Positions 1-8,019 of a stretch of 39,968 bases of DNA are shown one piece after another. Origin of the DNA: SIG469 sp964384255 (GTDB taxonomy: Bacteria > Bacillota > Clostridia > Oscillospirales > Oscillospiraceae); contig CAYLKH010000012.1 of NCBI GenBank assembly GCA_964384255.1, positions 1 to 39,968 of the forward strand. Direction: 5' to 3'. Numbering within the stretch: position 1 is the first letter of the stretch; each line of letters begins with the position of its first letter. Both the position numbers and the translations under genes were made by a program. Under the pieces are notes generated by a model. That model had not been told where the DNA came from. It did no database searches and saw only the letters and a list, made by a program, of their open reading frames with translations.

Positions 1-23
1 TCCTCGCAATGACAGAAAGGCTC

Positions 24-141
24 TGTCATTGCGAAGCGGCCAGCGGCCGCTGTGGCAATCTAACCGGTTGCGTTAACAGGAAAGCCGGGAATAAGGGGCA
101 AGGGGTGAGATTGCCACGTCGCTGCGCTCCTCGCAATGACA
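24..141. repeat. Imperfect inverted pair of a dispersed palindromic repeat
   Basis: Arm 24-61 and arm 108-141 are inverted copies of one unit: each carries a CATTGCGA-type end and a GTGGCAATCT end. Bases 1-15 (TCCTCGCAATGACAG) match the end of the right arm, so a further copy probably lies just outside the window. The middle of the unit differs between arms (AGCGGCCAGCGGCCGC against AGGAGCGCAGCGAC) while the ends are kept. This is the pattern of a REP/MITE-like intergenic repeat. No ORF is associated with it. Confidence 0.7.
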
Positions 142-211
142 GGGGGAACGCAATGTTGTGCGCCAATGCAACTGAACTGCCCGGTGCTTAATTTTTGGCC
201 CAAATTCGCTC

Positions 212-240
212 TTGACTTGGGGCGGGGGACGTGGTATAAT
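212..240 (+). promoter_or_regulatory. Vegetative promoter of the infC-rpmI-rplT operon
   Basis: The -35 TTGACT (212-217) and a perfect -10 TATAAT (235-240) are separated by exactly 17 bp. It lies about 165 bp before the infC start, which leaves a long untranslated leader. Confidence 0.85.
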
Positions 241-246
241 ACCCCG

Positions 247-392
247 GTAATGAAGAAGGAGCTGCGGCACCTCACCTCCGGCCGGTTGCTTAGGGGGTCA
301 ATATCAGCGGTCGCTTTGCGGCCTTTGTTTGCTGTTATTGCGCGGGTGTCATGGCACACGCGTTTTTTTGTGCGCTGACGCACAGACCATTT
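247..392 (+). promoter_or_regulatory. infC operon leader with putative attenuator
   Basis: This untranslated region between the promoter and infC ends in a GC-rich hairpin (341-362) followed by seven Ts (363-369), which looks like an intrinsic terminator placed before the first gene. In Firmicutes the infC-rpmI-rplT operon is controlled by an L20-binding leader with such a terminator. The hairpin and T-run are visible; the L20 mechanism is inferred from gene order. Confidence 0.6.
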
Positions 393-405
393 GGAGGTGC
401 TTAGT

Positions 406-936
406 ATCAGTAAACAGGATCATCAGATCAATGAAGAAATCCGCGACAAGGAAGTTCGAGTAATCGACAACGCCGGTCAGCAGCTGGGCGTTATGCCCGT
501 TTCCGAAGCGCTTAAGCTGGCCGAAGGTCAGGATCTCGACCTTGTTAAGATCGCCCCCGGAGCCAATCCCCCGGTTTGCAAGATCATGGACTATGGTAAA
601 TTCCGCTTCGAACAGGCCAAAAAGGAAAAAGAAGCCCGGAAGAACCAAAAGGTAGTTGAAGTTAAAGAAATTCGTATGTCTCCCGGCATCGATACCAACG
701 ACTTCAACGTTAAGCTTAAAAACGCTCAGAAATTCCTCGCCGATGGCGACAGGGTCAAGGTCACTGTGCGTTTCCGCGGCCGCGAAATGGCGCACACCAA
801 CATCGGTGAGCAGCTGCTTGTCAAGTTCGGCCAGGAGTGTTCTCAGATCGCAGCCGTCGAAAAAAATCCCAAGCTCGATGGACGTCATATGACTATGTTC
901 CTGTCTCCCAAGGCTACTAAGAACCAGAACAATTAA
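406..936 (+). CDS. infC: Translation initiation factor IF-3
   Basis: IF-3 binds the 30S subunit, blocks early 50S joining and proofreads the initiator tRNA and start codon. The protein (176 aa) matches the family along its length, including PPVCKIMDYGKFRFEQ and the KEARKNQK linker between the N- and C-domains. The start is chosen as AUC at 406: GGAGGT at 393-398 sits 7 nt upstream, and translation from there gives SKQDHQINEEIRDKEV, which aligns with the ISKD..INEQIR start of Bacillus IF-3. A TTG at 391 overlaps the ribosome binding site and is unlikely. A rare AUU/AUC/AUA start is the basis of IF-3 autoregulation in other bacteria, because IF-3 discriminates against it. First gene of the infC-rpmI-rplT operon. 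Confidence 0.96.
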   Translation: MSKQDHQINEEIRDKEVRVIDNAGQQLGVMPVSEALKLAEGQDLDLVKIAPGANPPVCKIMDYGKFRFEQAKKEKEARKNQKVVEVKEIRMSPGIDTNDFNVKLKNAQKFLADGDRVKVTVRFRGREMAHTNIGEQLLVKFGQECSQIAAVEKNPKLDGRHMTMFLSPKATKNQNN

Positions 937-972
937 ATTGCAGCAAATGCTGTTACGGAAGGAGTTCACATC

Positions 973-1170
973 ATGCCCAAGATCAAAACCCACAGCGGCG
1001 CTAAAAAGAGATTCAATCTCACCAAGACCGGCAAGGTCAAAAGAGCCCAGGCCTATAAAAGCCACATCCTGACCAAAAAAGACAGAAAACGTAAAAGAGG
1101 CCTCCGTCAGGGAGTTTATGCCGATGTTACCAACACCGCTGCTATCAAGCAGATGATCCCTTACAAATAA
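973..1170 (+). CDS. rpmI: 50S ribosomal protein L35
   Basis: This 65-residue, very basic protein has the L35 start MPKIKTHSGAKKRF and the usual family length. It is a small component of the large ribosomal subunit. A good ribosome binding site (AAGGAG) precedes the ATG. It lies 36 bp after infC and 37 bp before rplT, in the conserved order infC-rpmI-rplT, so it is almost certainly cotranscribed from the promoter at 212-240. Confidence 0.97.
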   Translation: MPKIKTHSGAKKRFNLTKTGKVKRAQAYKSHILTKKDRKRKRGLRQGVYADVTNTAAIKQMIPYK

Positions 1171-1207
1171 TCGAGGACAACCCTCAGTATAAATAGGAGG
1201 CAATAAA

Positions 1208-1564
1208 ATGGCAAGAGTCAAAGGCGCAATGATGACGCGCAAAAGAAGAAACAAAACCCTCAAAATGGCCAAGGGCTATTGGGGCGCAAAATCCAAGCAT
1301 TTTAAGATGGCCAAGCAGGCCGTTTATAAATCCGGCACCTACGCTTATGTTGGTCGCCGCCTGAAAAAGAGAGATTTCCGTCGCCTGTGGATCACCCGTA
1401 TCTCCGCAGCCGTCGCTCCTTATGGCATCAACTATTCCCGTTTTATGTACGGTCTGAAGCAGGCCGGTGTCGACATGAACCGCAAGATGATCTCCGAGCT
1501 GGCTATTAACGAACCCGAAGCCTTTGCCGCTTTGGTCGAAACCGCTAAAAAAGCTATTGCTTAA
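1208..1564 (+). CDS. rplT: 50S ribosomal protein L20
   Basis: L20 (118 aa) binds 23S rRNA early in large-subunit assembly and in Firmicutes represses its own operon through the leader. It begins MARVKGAMMTRKRRNKTLK and contains the conserved KMAKGYWGAKSK and YAYVGRRLKKRDFRRLW segments. AGGAGG lies 7 nt before the ATG. It is the last gene of the operon; a strong terminator follows directly. Confidence 0.97.
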   Translation: MARVKGAMMTRKRRNKTLKMAKGYWGAKSKHFKMAKQAVYKSGTYAYVGRRLKKRDFRRLWITRISAAVAPYGINYSRFMYGLKQAGVDMNRKMISELAINEPEAFAALVETAKKAIA

Positions 1565-1577
1565 TTTAACAATGCCA

Positions 1578-1604
1578 AGCCCTCTGCCATGCAGGGGGCT
1601 TTTT
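1578..1604 (+). terminator. Intrinsic terminator of the infC operon
   Basis: A 10-bp stem AGCCCTCTGC / GCAGGGGGCT (one G-T pair) with loop CAT is followed by TTTT. It sits 13 bp after the rplT stop. Confidence 0.9.
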
Positions 1605-1626
1605 GGTTAGAACAGGGATCAGTTAT

Positions 1627-2487
1627 ATGAAAATAACTTACATTATCCCGCCCCAGATGGGGGAAAAACGCCTGTCATCGGTGCTGACAAATCAGCTCAA
1701 AATGTCAAATTCCATGCTGAAGAGAATTAAATCCGAAAGCCTGGTTTCGGTCAACGGCGCTGTCAGGTATATGAACGCCATGGTCCTGCCCGGTGACGAG
1801 GTGCAGGTGACTCTGCCTGACGAGGGCGTTCCGGATTACCCGGTGCAGGTCGGGGAACTGAATGTGCTTTATGAAGATGAGCTTTTTATCGCTGTGGACA
1901 AGCCTGCCGGGATACTGGTGCATCCGTCCCGTAGCAGATTCGCGGGGACATTGACCAATTATGTTTCCGGTTATCTGGGCGGGGCTGCGGTCCATGTTGT
2001 CACCAGACTGGACAGAGACACCCGTGGAGTGACACTTTTTGCCAAAAACTCTTATGCACGGGCTTTGATGGGCCAGACCCGGATGGAAAAAATTTATGTG
2101 GGCATAACCTGCGGCGTTATGGAACAAAGCTGCGGTGTGATCGATCTGCCAATTGCCAGAGTCGACCCGGCTTCCATGTACCGGGTGGTGCGTGACGATG
2201 GCCAACCCTCGATCACTGAGTACAAAGTGGTGAAGACAGTTCGCTTTTTAGGCGAAACGGCCAACGTTGTGGAGTTCAGATTAAAAACCGGCAGAACTCA
2301 CCAGATAAGGGTCCATTGTCAGGCTATGGGATGGCCGCTGCTGGGCGACCCCATGTATTATTCCCCCACGTCTCAGATCATGAGCCAGGAAGTGGGGCTT
2401 GACTGCCAGGAACTTACGGCAAAACGGCTGAGTTTTTACCATCCCATATCGGGAGAATTATTAAATATCCTGTCTGATTTCTGTTGA
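1627..2487 (+). CDS. RluA/RluD-family 23S rRNA pseudouridine synthase
   Basis: Members isomerise uridine to pseudouridine in rRNA or tRNA. The 286-residue protein has an N-terminal S4-like segment (about residues 14-60) and the synthase domain. The catalytic motif is RLDRDTRGV (residues 127-135) with the predicted nucleophile Asp129; the family usually has TSG where this has TRG. The RluA signature GRTHQIRVH is intact near the C-terminus. The start is the ATG at 1627, after a weak CAGGGA site; an in-frame TTG at 1603 lies in the T-run of the preceding terminator and is rejected. Which uridine it modifies cannot be read from the sequence. Confidence 0.9.
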   Translation: MKITYIIPPQMGEKRLSSVLTNQLKMSNSMLKRIKSESLVSVNGAVRYMNAMVLPGDEVQVTLPDEGVPDYPVQVGELNVLYEDELFIAVDKPAGILVHPSRSRFAGTLTNYVSGYLGGAAVHVVTRLDRDTRGVTLFAKNSYARALMGQTRMEKIYVGITCGVMEQSCGVIDLPIARVDPASMYRVVRDDGQPSITEYKVVKTVRFLGETANVVEFRLKTGRTHQIRVHCQAMGWPLLGDPMYYSPTSQIMSQEVGLDCQELTAKRLSFYHPISGELLNILSDFC

Positions 2488-2512
2488 CAAGCATTTGAAT
2501 ATTATGTAAAGT
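2484..2512 (+). promoter_or_regulatory. Promoter of the DUF2334 lipoprotein gene
   Basis: The -35 TTGACA (2484-2489) overlaps the stop codon of the preceding gene; after 17 bp comes the -10 TAAAGT (2507-2512). The ATG is 32 bp downstream. Confidence 0.65.
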
Positions 2513-2543
2513 AGTATGAGAATAATATCAGGAGAAAGCTAAT

Positions 2544-3899
2544 ATGAAAAAATCTATTGCTCTGCTTGCGGCGGTCGCTGCCGCGTTTATGCTAGGCGCC
2601 TGTTCAAATCAGGCGGAGCCAGAAGTATCTCAGCCGGTCGAGCCGTCACCTGTCCAACAGGAAGCTGCCCAGGTCAGTGACGAAAGCAGCCAGAGCAGCG
2701 AATATGTGGTTGTGGTTGATGAGCCTGACGCTGAGCCTGTGGTATTGGACGAACCCTCTCAGAACGATCCCCAGCCGGAGGTTGAAGCTTCTGGCCATGC
2801 TCACAGCGGAGTTGGCATAACCGTTACATACAAGGACGAACCAACGGATATTGGATGTATGTTCTATAAAAATGGCCGTATTTACATCAGCCGCAGCGAA
2901 CTGGAAGCTGCTATCGGCAAGACCGCCAATGGTCAGGAAGAGTATCTTCCCGAACTCGATGGCTGCATTTCCATGGCGGACGTTTCGCTTCAATATGATA
3001 TTTCAATTTCCTGCGACGCTGTGAATATGGTCATTAAGCTCTACGATGCCAGGCCCGTTGAGTATCTGGGAACCGCCGGGGAAACTGCGGGATATATCCG
3101 GCTTGAGGATGTTATGGCCGACGGCGCTTATAACAACGGAGTATATTACTACGATGCCACATATTCCAGCTATAATCTGGAAAAGTTCAGAGCCATGGGA
3201 GAGTATCTGGATAGTCGTGGGCATAAGTTTTACATTGCCTGGATACCGGTTTATGTCGATCCCACCCGGGGCGTTGTCAACAACGTGATCGAGAACGAAT
3301 GCCTGTACAACGCCGATTTCATTTACAGCCTTGACTGGATGCGCATCCACGGCGGCAGCATTGTGCTGCATGGCTATACCCACCAGCAGTATGATACGAT
3401 AAGCAGCGTCGGTAACGAGTTTGGCGGCGATACTGAGTATACTGTTGAAGAAATGAGCCAACGCATGGACAAGGCTATTGAAATGGCAAAGACCCTTGGA
3501 TATGAGTATGAAATTTTTGAATTCCCTCACTATGCGCTTATTGAAAGCTCAAGAGCTTTGGCTGAGGAAAAGTTTGACGTTATCTATCAGTATGGTCCCC
3601 AGGTATCCGCCCAGATCGAAACCGTTGAGTCTAATGGGAAAACCGTAAGGTATGTTCCCACACCCCCGGACTATGTTTACAGCGCCTACGATAACACTAT
3701 TTGGGACAGGCTGGATTATGCCTATAACAACGGGCAGCTGATGAGCATGTTTTTCCATCCGACTATCGATTTCAATTATTGCGGTATGAGGACCGAGGAT
3801 GGAGTCCATTATTGGACTTATGATGAGGAGAACGGTTTCCTGCCCAGGATCCTTGACAAGATAGAAGGCTATGGTTATGGTTTTTCTCACCTCGATTGA
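2544..3899 (+). CDS. Lipoprotein with DUF2334 (polysaccharide-deacetylase-like) domain
   Basis: The 451-residue precursor has a lipoprotein signal peptide with lipobox LGAC (Cys20), then a long acidic, Ser/Pro/Glu-rich linker to about residue 90. Residues 90-170 contain a short GRIYISRSELEAAIG-like segment resembling copper-amine-oxidase-N-like stalk domains. From about 184 the protein resembles DUF2334 enzymes of the polysaccharide deacetylase superfamily: YIRLEDV (184-190), IPVYVDP (234-240) and LHGYTHQ (275-281), the last carrying candidate metal-binding His residues. It should be anchored on the outer face of the membrane and may act on cell-wall or capsular glycans; the substrate is unknown. 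AGGAG precedes the ATG. Confidence 0.8.
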   Translation: MKKSIALLAAVAAAFMLGACSNQAEPEVSQPVEPSPVQQEAAQVSDESSQSSEYVVVVDEPDAEPVVLDEPSQNDPQPEVEASGHAHSGVGITVTYKDEPTDIGCMFYKNGRIYISRSELEAAIGKTANGQEEYLPELDGCISMADVSLQYDISISCDAVNMVIKLYDARPVEYLGTAGETAGYIRLEDVMADGAYNNGVYYYDATYSSYNLEKFRAMGEYLDSRGHKFYIAWIPVYVDPTRGVVNNVIENECLYNADFIYSLDWMRIHGGSIVLHGYTHQQYDTISSVGNEFGGDTEYTVEEMSQRMDKAIEMAKTLGYEYEIFEFPHYALIESSRALAEEKFDVIYQYGPQVSAQIETVESNGKTVRYVPTPPDYVYSAYDNTIWDRLDYAYNNGQLMSMFFHPTIDFNYCGMRTEDGVHYWTYDEENGFLPRILDKIEGYGYGFSHLD

Positions 3900-3924
3900 C
3901 ATATGATGTTTTTTGGTATATCAT
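3896..3924 (+). promoter_or_regulatory. Promoter of the anchored exported protein gene
   Basis: TTGACA (3896-3901) overlaps the stop codon of the lipoprotein gene; 17 bp later comes TATCAT (3919-3924), five of six matches to the -10 consensus. Confidence 0.75.
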
Positions 3925-3957
3925 GGAAATAATCATAATTCGGATGGAGTGTGACCA

Positions 3958-4746
3958 GTGAAAAGAATAATATGTTTGCTGCTTGTTGTGCTTATGCTGC
4001 CTGTATCAGCTTTTGCCGCATTCGACAGTGCCGACGCGGCTCAGACCAAAATCGACGAATATATGGCATCCCTTCCTATGGATGAAGAGGACGAATCCGG
4101 CCAAGCTCAGGTATATCCTCAGGCGTTTGGCGGAATGTATGTTGATGGCGATAATAATATTGTCGTCTGCCTGACCGAGGATACTCCGGAAAATCGCCAG
4201 GAATATATCGACTTTTTCGGATCTGAGGATGGCCTTGTGTGGGAGACGGTCGAACTGCCGTATTCTACCCTGATGCAGTATTATATCACTATAGGCGCTC
4301 GCCATGTTTCGACCCAGTATGTTGTCATAAACCTTTACAAAACCAAAAGGTATGAGATCAACCCTTCGGAAAACAGAGTTGATGTTTATATGTATGCCGA
4401 ACCCGATACGCTGGAGGAAATTCTGGAGTATTTTGGTACTCTGGGCTTCGGCGACGGCGTTTATATCTATTTTGTTGATGAAGAAGATACTCAGGTCCTC
4501 AAAAATCAGGACGACGTTTATGCTGAGATCGCCGAAAGAGAAGCTAACGCGACTCCGGAACCTGAGCCTGAACCATCTGCCACCGTTGCGGAGGAGCTTG
4601 AGGAAAGCGGGCTGAGTTTTAAACAGGTAGGTATACCCCTTATTATCGTTGTGGTCCTGGTGGGAGCGTGGTTTGTCATAAGCAAGCTTCGTAGCCAGAA
4701 GAAAGACCTTAGCGAGATCGATGATTTCAGCGACGAATTTAAATAA
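3958..4746 (+). CDS. Exported protein with C-terminal membrane anchor, function unknown
   Basis: This 262-residue protein is not recognised as a known family. It has a cleavable signal peptide (residues 1-20, ending VSAFA), an extracytoplasmic domain of about 180 residues rich in Tyr, Asp and Glu, a PEPEPEPS linker near residue 200, and one transmembrane helix (about 224-242) followed by a short charged cytoplasmic tail. The topology is a single-pass surface protein. The start is a GTG at 3958 with GGAG about 8 nt upstream; no in-frame ATG gives an intact signal peptide. It follows the DUF2334 lipoprotein but has its own promoter. Confidence 0.75.
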   Translation: MKRIICLLLVVLMLPVSAFAAFDSADAAQTKIDEYMASLPMDEEDESGQAQVYPQAFGGMYVDGDNNIVVCLTEDTPENRQEYIDFFGSEDGLVWETVELPYSTLMQYYITIGARHVSTQYVVINLYKTKRYEINPSENRVDVYMYAEPDTLEEILEYFGTLGFGDGVYIYFVDEEDTQVLKNQDDVYAEIAEREANATPEPEPEPSATVAEELEESGLSFKQVGIPLIIVVVLVGAWFVISKLRSQKKDLSEIDDFSDEFK

Positions 4747-4782
4747 GAAAAGCCCCTCTGATTTAAGAGGGCCAAAACGGTT

Positions 4783-4816
4783 AAACCGGCCTATGTTCAC
4801 CATAGGCCGGTTTTCG
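4783..4816 (+). terminator. Intrinsic terminator
   Basis: A perfect 13-bp stem (4783-4795 with 4801-4813) has loop TTCAC and ends in TTTT. A weaker hairpin (CCCTCT / AGAGGG) lies just before it. Confidence 0.85.
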
Positions 4817-4902
4817 CGTGTTGCAGAAGGGATGAATCGCCCCAAAGAGGCACTGTTGAAAATCTTAGCAGAAAATCAATTCCAAAATTACAAAAAATTT
4901 CA

Positions 4903-4930
4903 TTGTTCATTACAAAAAATAATGTATAAT
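4903..4930 (+). promoter_or_regulatory. Putative promoter of the LysR gene
   Basis: TTGTTC (4903-4908), a 16-bp spacer, then a perfect TATAAT (4925-4930). The -35 is poor, so activation or weak expression is plausible. A leader of about 120 nt follows. Confidence 0.5.
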
Positions 4931-5055
4931 ACTAGATGGTAAAATGGAAATCAGCTGTTAGGGCCGGATCTGAGAACAGCGTGTCCGACGTTGTTGTGGA
5001 TACTGCCATGAATAATATAACCTGACTCCTGATCACCCCTGAGGGAGGTATTGAT

Positions 5056-5934
5056 ATGAGCATACGAAAGTACGAAACTTTTGTCAAAGTGGTGGAACTG
5101 GGCGGGCTTACCAAAGCCGCTGAGGCTTTGGGAATGACCCAATCCGGTGTCAGCCACATAATTAACGGCCTTGAGGAAGAATATGGGTTTACTCTGCTTG
5201 TTCGAGGGAGAGGCGGCGTTCGCCTTACTGATGAGGGCGAGCGGGTGTTGCCGGTCATGCGCAGCATTGTAAGCAGTGCCGCCCAATTGAAGCAGATAGT
5301 CGACTCACTCCACGGACTCGACACCGGAACGGTCAAGGTCGCTGCATTTACTTCTGTGGCGGTCCATTGGCTCCCGGGTATGATAAAAGGGTTCCAACAA
5401 AAACACCCCAATATAGATTTTAAACTGCTCAATGGCGATTATCACGACATTGAACAGTGGATAAATGAAGGATCGGTAGATATTGGTTTTGTGACTATTC
5501 CAAACACTCTTGGCTGCCGATGCATTCCGCTGATGGAAGACAGGCTGCTGGCTATTTTGCCCAAAGACCACAAGTATTCTGTGCTGGAAAAGTTTCCTAT
5601 GGAGCTGGCAAAGGACGAACCCTTTATTACGCTGCTTGAAAGCTCTGACCACGATTCTCGCAGAGTTCTGGAAGCGGCCGGGATAAAGCCTAATGTCAAA
5701 TTCATAACCAAGGACGATTATGCGATAATAGCCATGGTGGAACAGGGCCTTGGAATATCAATTATGCCGGAGCTGCTGCTTAAAGGACGGGACGACGATT
5801 TGATATCGATCGAACTCGACCCACCGTGCAGCAGGACTATTGGATTGGCGTTGGCCCCCATATCCGACAGCAGCCCTGCGGCAAACAGCTTTGCCGAATA
5901 TGCCTGCCAATGGCTCAGGGACGAGTATCGGTAG
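5056..5934 (+). CDS. LysR-family transcriptional regulator
   Basis: The 292-residue protein has the standard LysR layout: an N-terminal winged helix (residues 1-60, including TKAAEALGMTQSGVSHIING) and a periplasmic-binding-protein-like effector domain from about residue 90 to the end. GGGAGG lies 8 nt before the ATG. LysR proteins usually control a neighbouring or divergent gene in response to a small molecule, but here no divergent gene exists and the next gene (YihY-like) is convergent, with the two 3' ends overlapping by 20 bp. The target and ligand cannot be inferred. Confidence 0.9.
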   Translation: MSIRKYETFVKVVELGGLTKAAEALGMTQSGVSHIINGLEEEYGFTLLVRGRGGVRLTDEGERVLPVMRSIVSSAAQLKQIVDSLHGLDTGTVKVAAFTSVAVHWLPGMIKGFQQKHPNIDFKLLNGDYHDIEQWINEGSVDIGFVTIPNTLGCRCIPLMEDRLLAILPKDHKYSVLEKFPMELAKDEPFITLLESSDHDSRRVLEAAGIKPNVKFITKDDYAIIAMVEQGLGISIMPELLLKGRDDDLISIELDPPCSRTIGLALAPISDSSPAANSFAEYACQWLRDEYR

Positions 5935-6754
5935 AAGTAAAGGATCTGTTTTCGCAATACAGATTTATGGCGCCGCCAACAAAGAATATCATCATGCTGA
6001 AATACATCCATAGCATAGCCAACACGACTACTGTCAGGCTTCCATAAAGATAGGTGTAGTTTGAAAAATTGTTGACATACATAGAAAACAGCCAGGTAAA
6101 GACCACCCAGCCTACGGACGCAAAAACCGCTCCGGGAAGTTGGGATCTGAATCTGGCTTTTCTGTTTGGAAAAACCTTATATACCAGCATGAAAAACAGA
6201 GCCAGCAGACACAGAACAGCTACATAACGCAGAAAATCAATGGGCAGGGGAAAGGTGAGCTTGATATACTGCCTGAGCATGGTCAGCACAAAGCTCCAAA
6301 ACACATGAAACAGCAACAGCAGCATCAGCGCAACGATGAAGAATATCATATAGAAGAAGGCAATCAATCGCTTAACAAGATAGTTGCGGGATTCCTCAAT
6401 GTGATAAACCGAGTTCAGACCGTTGATCAGCCCAACCATACACCGGGAGGCCGACCAGACCAGAGTAACGCCGGTTATACCGATAAAAGTGCCTGAAAGA
6501 TTTGAGTAAAGCTCGCCGGAAGCCAGAGAAAGCAGAGGACGCAGAGCCTCGGGAGCCAACTGATCAACCAGAGAAATCAGCTCCTGCTGGGAAACCGGAG
6601 TCAGCCTGACAAGATACATAAGCAGCATCGTGGTTGGGAATACGGCAAGAAGGAGGAAAAATGCAGTGTATGCTGAAAAAGCGGGGATCTGCATTTCTCC
6701 CAAATAGTTGCCGAACGCGCGAAGTCGACTGGCCTGCTTACGGATGGAGTTCAT
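5915..6754 (-). CDS. YihY/virulence factor BrkB-family membrane protein
   Basis: The 279-residue protein matches the YihY/BrkB family: about six hydrophobic helices, the FFLLLAVFPTTMLL first helix, the GLINGLNSVYHIEESRNYL segment and a conserved last helix near GSLTVVVLAMLWMYFSMMI. Family members were once annotated as ribonuclease BN but are inner-membrane proteins of unclear role. The ATG at 6754 has GGAGAA 6 nt upstream. Its 3' end overlaps that of the convergent LysR gene by 20 bp, and no terminator is visible between them. Confidence 0.9.
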   Translation of the reverse strand: MNSIRKQASRLRAFGNYLGEMQIPAFSAYTAFFLLLAVFPTTMLLMYLVRLTPVSQQELISLVDQLAPEALRPLLSLASGELYSNLSGTFIGITGVTLVWSASRCMVGLINGLNSVYHIEESRNYLVKRLIAFFYMIFFIVALMLLLLFHVFWSFVLTMLRQYIKLTFPLPIDFLRYVAVLCLLALFFMLVYKVFPNRKARFRSQLPGAVFASVGWVVFTWLFSMYVNNFSNYTYLYGSLTVVVLAMLWMYFSMMIFFVGGAINLYCENRSFTSTDTRP

Positions 6755-6793
6755 TCAAATTTCTCCTTTGCCTTAAATAGTATTGCACTGTCT

Positions 6794-6822
6794 AATATAA
6801 ACTGTCGAGGGCAAAAATACAA
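6794..6822 (-). promoter_or_regulatory. Putative promoter of the YihY-like gene
   Basis: On the minus strand TTGTAT (6822-6817), 17 bp, then TATATT (6799-6794). The -10 is good and the -35 weak. Confidence 0.4.
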
Positions 6823-6960
6823 CAATGGGTTTCAAAACAGCTGTGAAATACAGCTTATCTCAGTTTGCAGCCAAAGGCCCTCGGGCCTTTAGCTACGGTC
6901 TGCGTATCTCGCTATCGGCTGCCATGGCGTATAGGCTCCGGTGGTCAATTTGTGCCATTT

Positions 6961-7001
6961 CATTTTGTTAGTTGACGAAATGTAATGTTTTGGTGTATAT
7001 T
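6961..7001 (+). promoter_or_regulatory. Promoter and putative operator of the tandem MarR genes
   Basis: The -35 TTGACG (6972-6977), 18 bp and -10 TATATT (6996-7001) form a good promoter. Overlapping the -35 is a 22-bp imperfect palindrome (6961-6982): CATTTTGT and ACGAAATG arms match at 7 of 8 positions around a 6-bp centre. Size and position suit a MarR operator used for autoregulation; that use is inferred. Confidence 0.6.
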
Positions 7002-7039
7002 TTAACCATCTAAATAATTTTCTCACGGAGGAGAAACTA

Positions 7040-7495
7040 ATGAGCGATAAGAGAAATGTGCTTCAAAGCACAAAAGGGATCGGCTTCCTTGCAACTCAGG
7101 TTTCCCATTCCATCACGCAGTGTTTCAACAGAGCGTTCGAGCAATATGACATAACCTTTCCGCAGTCCAGAGTTATGGCCTACCTTATCCGGCAGCAGGA
7201 TATTGGCGAAGTTAACCAGCGCGATCTTGAAAGCGCCCTTGGTATCAAGGCTTCGTCTATTTCCAGTCTTGTTCGCAATCTTGAAAACAAGGGCTTTGTC
7301 GAGTGTAAACGCAGAGCGGCTGATGCCCGCAACAAAAGCATTACGCTCACTGATAAGGGAATGGAGGTCCAGCAACAGCTGGACGAGCTTTGCATAGAGA
7401 TCGAAGAGGTTCTTACGGCAGGCATCAGCGATGCCCAGCTTGAAGAGTTGGCAGACCTGTTGCAAAAAGTCAGAAGCAATATTGAGCAAAAGTGA
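7040..7495 (+). CDS. MarR-family transcriptional regulator (first of a tandem pair)
   Basis: The 151-residue protein has the MarR winged-helix fold: a dimerisation helix, a helix-turn-helix around NQRDLESALGIKASSISSLVRNLENKG (about residues 57-83) and the wing with RAADARNKSITLT, which contains the conserved D-x-R. AGGAG lies 8 nt before the ATG. It is the first gene of a two-gene unit with a second, divergent MarR protein 16 bp downstream. A palindrome over its promoter suggests autoregulation. No transporter or enzyme gene is in the unit, so the controlled function must lie elsewhere. Confidence 0.9.
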   Translation: MSDKRNVLQSTKGIGFLATQVSHSITQCFNRAFEQYDITFPQSRVMAYLIRQQDIGEVNQRDLESALGIKASSISSLVRNLENKGFVECKRRAADARNKSITLTDKGMEVQQQLDELCIEIEEVLTAGISDAQLEELADLLQKVRSNIEQK

Positions 7496-7511
7496 TCAGA
7501 GGTCAGGGACA

Positions 7512-7952
7512 ATGAACAGGATCAAGTTTGGAAGTCTTGTCTTTTCATTAATGTACGAGTTTTCAAAAATGGAAAGAAAAATGTCTTCCATAGCGGGACT
7601 TTACAGCGGTCAACCGCGGGTACTTACTATTCTGAAATTCAACGAAGGCTGCACCCTTTCGGAGCTTTCGGAAATATGTGGGATCGGTATGCCGAGCCTT
7701 TCAGTCTCTATCCGCAATATGGAAAAAAGCGGGCTTATCAGAAGGGAGATATCCGGAAGCGACGGAAGGGTCCAGAAAATTTTCCTTACCGACGAAGGCT
7801 TACGGCGGGCGCAAAAGTTCCATGATGAGATCGACACCTTCTATATCAATTTCCTGGCTACCCTTTCCCCGGAAGAGATAGATGATATAGCTCAGCACCT
7901 TGTCCTGATGAAGGATGCTTTTTCCAGCTACGACAGCTCGATCGATAAATAA
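7512..7952 (+). CDS. MarR-family transcriptional regulator (second of a tandem pair)
   Basis: The 146-residue protein is a MarR-like winged-helix protein with low similarity to its upstream neighbour: CTLSELSEICGIGMPSLSVS carries the recognition helix and SGSDGRVQKIFLT the wing. The start is the ATG at 7512; it follows a GAGGTCAGGG site and leaves 16 bp after the first MarR stop, whereas longer in-frame starts would run into that gene. Cotranscription is likely. The pair could form heterodimers or regulate different sites; neither is shown by the sequence. Confidence 0.85.
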   Translation: MNRIKFGSLVFSLMYEFSKMERKMSSIAGLYSGQPRVLTILKFNEGCTLSELSEICGIGMPSLSVSIRNMEKSGLIRREISGSDGRVQKIFLTDEGLRRAQKFHDEIDTFYINFLATLSPEEIDDIAQHLVLMKDAFSSYDSSIDK

Positions 7953-7974
7953 CCGCTCCGCTCAAAAATCCAAC

Positions 7975-8004
7975 AACTGCCGGCATTGCCGGCAGTTAGT
8001 TTTT
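7975..8004 (+). terminator. Intrinsic terminator after the MarR pair
   Basis: A perfect 10-bp stem AACTGCCGGC / GCCGGCAGTT with loop ATT is followed by AGTTTTT. Confidence 0.9.
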
Positions 8005-8019
8005 GTTTATTATTCCACG

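Noticed and set aside
349..1272. Long minus-strand ORF opposite infC-rpmI-rplT
   Set aside because: It is antisense to three certain genes and has no independent support.
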